Notes under the pieces: model-generated
What the model was told of the DNA's origin: nothing
Seen by the model: only the letters and a program-made list of their open reading frames with translations
Databases searched by the model: none
Shown here: positions 61,576 to 64,000 of the stretch, one piece after another
Position numbering within the stretch: the first letter of the stretch is position 1
How the letters are laid out: every line of letters starts with the position of its first letter
NCBI GenBank assembly: GCA_964471915.1
Contig: CAYYID010000021.1
Location: 1-64,000, forward strand
Direction: 5' to 3'
Length of the DNA stretch: 64,000 nt
Source of the DNA: JAIEPW01 sp964471915
GTDB taxonomy: Bacteria > Acidobacteriota > Terriglobia > Bryobacterales > Bryobacteraceae
Translations under genes and position numbers: made by a program

Positions 61576-62273
61576 CGGCGGGCTAGCGGTCCAGACGGGT
61601 CGGGAAGCAACGGACCGGGTGGAACGAAAACGGAACCAAGAACGGGCAAGAACGGGGGCATCCCCCACCATCCCCCGAACTGCAACGACCAAACTTGCAA
61701 GTCGTGCTGCTCCAGGTACTTTCGCCCAGTTCTCCGGATCGCGAAAACGCCTCACAACCGTTCCGAGCCAGATTTCGTCTATCTGAATCGACAGCCGGTT
61801 CGCCGCCGCGCAGTTGCTTCTTGGACGGTTCGAACCTGGTTCCCGTCCGAGCCGCCGTTGCCGGTAACCCCAGCGCCCTGCTTCAGGGAAGGTTTGAATT
61901 CATTGGGTGTTTCGCGGGAGCGCCCGAATTTACGATGGAGCCGAGGCGCCTGGACCTGCAGGTCTTCGGGCCCCTCCGGCGAGATGGAAAAGTCCGTCAG
62001 TAGCGGTCTGAGGCGAATTCGAGGTGTCTTCGCAGATAGGTTAAGTGCTTCGCTAGCATCCGGTTGGCGGGATTGGCTCCGCAGTTCGGGGGATGGTGGG
62101 GGATGCCCCCGTTCTGCCTCGTTCTGCCCCGTTCTGCGCGCGTTCTGCCCCGTCCTGCCCCGCGGGTGCCTGCCGCCAGCTGATGACGGCGGTCCGATTG
62201 GGCAATCCGCGGTTGCGATGCAGAACCGCGATCTCCCGTTCCCCGGCCCGCGCGGTTGTTAGAGAATACTTCC
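61576..62273. repeat. 468-bp segment bounded by 34-bp inverted repeats, plus tandem repeats
   Basis: Positions 61650-61683 and 62081-62114 are exact reverse complements over 34 nt (right arm begins GCAGTTCGGGGGATGGTGG). Next to the right arm, five copies of CGTTCTGCCC-like units run from 62110 to 62160; the left arm is flanked by similar GTTCTTGCCC units in reverse. Between the arms (61684-62080) no transposase is seen; fragments such as EPDFVYLNRQPV and LLQGRFEFIGCFAGAP in two frames look like a decayed gene. Related imperfect arms lie at 58004-58042 and near 57834. Start-proximal sequence for the downstream esterase lies at the right edge. Confidence 0.65.
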
Positions 62274-63251
62274 ATGCGTTTCAGTACCTACTTCTTGGTT
62301 CTTACGGCGGTGGCCGTCGCCCGGGCGCAGCAGGGCGTGCCCACGCCCTCGCTCGCCGATGATGAGAAGAACCCACGCCTGATGGCCGGGCTGGAACGGC
62401 GCACGGTGACGGTGGACGGGCGCGAGCGCGTCTTCTACATCCACAAGCCCGCCGGACTCAAGACTCCCGCGCCGGCGCTTTTCGCCCTCCACGGCGGCAA
62501 CGGGACCGCCCCGCGCCGGGCGCAGCAGACTGGGTTCAACGCGATCGCGGACCGGGACAAGTTCCTGGCCGTCTATCCCCAGGGCGTGAACTACGGCTGG
62601 AACGACGGCCGCAACACGGACTTCCTGAAAGCCCGGCACGAGAACGCCGACGACATCGGGTTCTTCCGCGCCATGTTCGCGGCGCTCACCAGCTCGGGCG
62701 AAGCCGACGCGAAGCGGCTCTACGTTGTCGGCGGTTCCAACGGCGGCATGATGACGCACCGGCTGGCGTGCGACATCACCGGACAACTGGCCGCGGTGAC
62801 GATCATGGTGGCGAGCCTGCCAGAGCCGCTGGCGCCCGCGTGCCGCCCCTCGCGGCCGCTGCCGGTGCTGATGATGAACGGCACGGCGGACCCCCTGGTG
62901 CGGTTCGACGGCGGCGTGGTGGCGTTGCGCGAGGACAACGGGCGAACCATTCCGGTGCTGGACACCGTGGCGTTCTGGCGCAAGGCGAACGGCTGTCCCG
63001 AGAAGGCCAAGGAGTCGCAGGTGCCGGATCGCGACCCGGAGGACAGCATGCGGACCGACGTCTTCACGTGGGCGCCGTGCAAGGGCGGCTCCGAGGTGGT
63101 CTTCTACAAGATGAACGGCGCGGGCCACGGCCTGCCGGGACGCTCCCGGGTGAAGAGCGAGGCCGCCGAGCGGCTGGGCGGAAAGTCGAGCAACGACTTC
63201 GATTCCAGCGAGGAAGCGTGGGCGTTCGTGAAACGGTTCGTATTGCCCTAG
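62274..63251 (+). CDS. Secreted PHB-depolymerase/feruloyl-esterase-like hydrolase (LpqC type)
   Basis: A 325-residue alpha/beta-hydrolase with a signal peptide (MRFSTYFLVLTAVAVARAQ). Family motifs: FALHGGNGTAPRRAQQTGFN for the oxyanion region, nucleophile elbow GGSNGGMM with Ser155, acid NGTADPLVRFDG, and the catalytic His in NGAGHGLPG. This is the COG3509-type poly(3-hydroxybutyrate) depolymerase/esterase family, whose members act on polyesters, acetylated or feruloylated polysaccharides. ATG 62274 is chosen over the in-frame TTG at 62256 because it opens the signal peptide. The downstream DUF1697 gene follows by 10 nt. Confidence 0.9.
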   Translation: MRFSTYFLVLTAVAVARAQQGVPTPSLADDEKNPRLMAGLERRTVTVDGRERVFYIHKPAGLKTPAPALFALHGGNGTAPRRAQQTGFNAIADRDKFLAVYPQGVNYGWNDGRNTDFLKARHENADDIGFFRAMFAALTSSGEADAKRLYVVGGSNGGMMTHRLACDITGQLAAVTIMVASLPEPLAPACRPSRPLPVLMMNGTADPLVRFDGGVVALREDNGRTIPVLDTVAFWRKANGCPEKAKESQVPDRDPEDSMRTDVFTWAPCKGGSEVVFYKMNGAGHGLPGRSRVKSEAAERLGGKSSNDFDSSEEAWAFVKRFVLP

Positions 63252-63261
63252 CGGAGCCGGA

Positions 63262-63786
63262 ATGCCACGCTACGTCGCGTTCCTGCGCGCGATCAACGTG
63301 GGCGGACGCAACGTCACCATGGAGACGCTGCGCTCGGTGCTGGCGCCGCTGCAACTCGGGAATCTGGGGACCTTCATCGCCAGCGGGAACGTCATCTTCG
63401 AAACCAGGGCCGCCCCGGCGAAGCTGGAGACGCGGATCGCGCACACGCTGGAAGCCGGGCTGGGCTATCCGGTAAAGACCATGCTGCGCTCGTTCGAGGA
63501 AGTCCGCGCGATCGACGCCGTGGCGCGCAGCCTGCCGGAGAGCACCGCGAAGAACGTCGGGTTGCTGGCCGCGGAGCCCGCCGCCGCGGCGGTGCAGGCG
63601 TTCCTGAAGCTGCAGACGCCGCTCGACAAGCTGGAGGTCCGGGGGCGGGAGCTGTACTGGCTGTCGCAGGTGAAGCAGAGCGAGTCCGCGCTGTTCAAAG
63701 TCGATTTCGAGCGGGTGCTGCAGGTCCCGCTGACGATGCGCGGCGCGAGCACGATCGCGAAGCTGTGCGCCAAGTATCCGGCGTGA
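63262..63786 (+). CDS. DUF1697-family protein
   Basis: A 174-residue protein that starts MPRYVAFLRAINVGGRNVTM and contains NLGTFIASGNVIFET, both diagnostic of DUF1697 (PF08002), a cytosolic family of unknown role with a ferredoxin-like fold. The ending PLTMRGASTIAKLCA is also typical. It lies 10 nt after the esterase gene and has GCGGAG upstream; co-transcription is likely, functional linkage unknown. Confidence 0.93.
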   Translation: MPRYVAFLRAINVGGRNVTMETLRSVLAPLQLGNLGTFIASGNVIFETRAAPAKLETRIAHTLEAGLGYPVKTMLRSFEEVRAIDAVARSLPESTAKNVGLLAAEPAAAAVQAFLKLQTPLDKLEVRGRELYWLSQVKQSESALFKVDFERVLQVPLTMRGASTIAKLCAKYPA

Positions 63787-63816
63787 CCCGGCCCTCCGAG
63801 GAGCGAAACTAAGGAC

Positions 63817-64000
63817 ATGATCGCAACGCTGACGCTGGCCGCGTGGATCGCCGCCGCGCCGGAACCCGTGCAGCGGACGTATGAGGCTTACGCCGCGGCG
63901 GAGGAAATCCGGATGCGGGCCGAGTTGGGCGGCGGCGCATTCTTTCCCGCGGACGGCCGGGAGCGGCTGCGGCGCGGCGAGACGCTGGTGGAGAACGTGA
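63817..64000 (+). CDS. Start of a secreted protein, truncated by the window end
   Basis: ATG 63817 opens a frame that stays open to the end of the window (61 codons). It begins MIATLTLAAWIAAAPEPVQ, a short signal-like segment, followed by a helical charged part (AEEIRMRAELGG, GRERLRRGETLVENV). Too short to classify. AAGGA lies directly before the ATG. Confidence 0.55.
   Translation, partial: MIATLTLAAWIAAAPEPVQRTYEAYAAAEEIRMRAELGGGAFFPADGRERLRRGETLVENV

Noticed and set aside
61695..62003. 102-codon frame inside the 468-bp inverted-repeat segment as an intact gene
   Set aside because: Codon use differs from neighbours, no start signal, and a competing frame in the same interval looks equally gene-like, so a decayed remnant is more likely.
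1..64000. tRNA or rRNA genes
   Set aside because: No cloverleaf-like sequence with a TTC-A-T-loop pattern or rRNA core sequence was recognised in the gaps.

Overview
The window looks like chromosomal DNA of an acidobacterium, most likely of the Solibacter/Bryobacter group (class Terriglobia). The evidence is family content rather than a marker gene: two FtsX-like 'acidobacterial duplicated orphan permeases' (one with a PadR regulator), a very large Oar-type TonB-dependent receptor, a 1493-residue NHL/BACON protein ending in the Solibacter-type C-terminal domain (TIGR03437 type), a SigF-like ECF sigma factor next to a TPR serine/threonine kinase, a YVTN-propeller phosphoesterase, and GC-rich codon use throughout. 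No rRNA, tRNA, transposase, integrase or phage gene was seen.

Layout. 0.2-3.2 kb: ECF sigma factor and membrane-anchored Ser/Thr kinase. 3.4-12.5 kb (minus strand): respiratory complex I operon in the order nuoC-D-I-J-K-L-M-N-H, almost every junction a 1-7 nt overlap; nuoA, B, E, F and G are absent and nuoH has moved to the 3' end. 12.8-14.6 kb: two tandem 285-residue paralogues with one N-terminal membrane helix, a coiled coil and an unrecognised C-terminal domain. 14.6-25 kb: YVTN/phosphoesterase, PadR plus permease, a secreted phosphodiesterase bracketed by two copies of a composite repeat, and a second permease. 25-30.3 kb: a lipoprotein, a propeller protein, an orphan antitoxin-like gene, a Baeyer-Villiger-type monooxygenase and a GT4 glycosyltransferase that diverge around a perfect palindrome. 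30.6-36.3 kb: a secreted catalase-peroxidase, a SnoaL-like protein whose start codon lies in a hairpin loop, two frameshifted genes, a solitary CRISPR-repeat-like sequence and a secreted acidobacterial protein. 36.3-43.1 kb (minus strand): NHL/BACON giant, DinB, gamma-glutamyltranspeptidase. 43.3-54.3 kb: pirin, an esterase plus cytochrome-PQQ dehydrogenase pair, TonB-dependent receptor, metal-dependent amidohydrolase, GMC oxidoreductase. 54.3-57.6 kb (minus strand): PQQ-propeller protein and penicillin acylase-like enzyme. 58-64 kb: M28 peptidase, crotonase, a secreted unknown, a 468-bp stretch bounded by 34-bp inverted repeats, a PHB-depolymerase-like esterase, a DUF1697 protein and the start of one more secreted protein.

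Taken together this is a heterotroph with much secreted hydrolytic and oxidative capacity and an aerobic respiratory chain. The most unusual items are the tandem coiled-coil paralogues, the composite repeat around the phosphodiesterase, the start-codon hairpin at 32.8 kb, the palindrome at 29.1 kb, the inverted-repeat element at 61.7-62.1 kb and the recurrent -10-like hexamer placed 6-8 nt before start codons, which suggests leaderless transcripts. Function calls come from reading motifs by eye; no database search was run.
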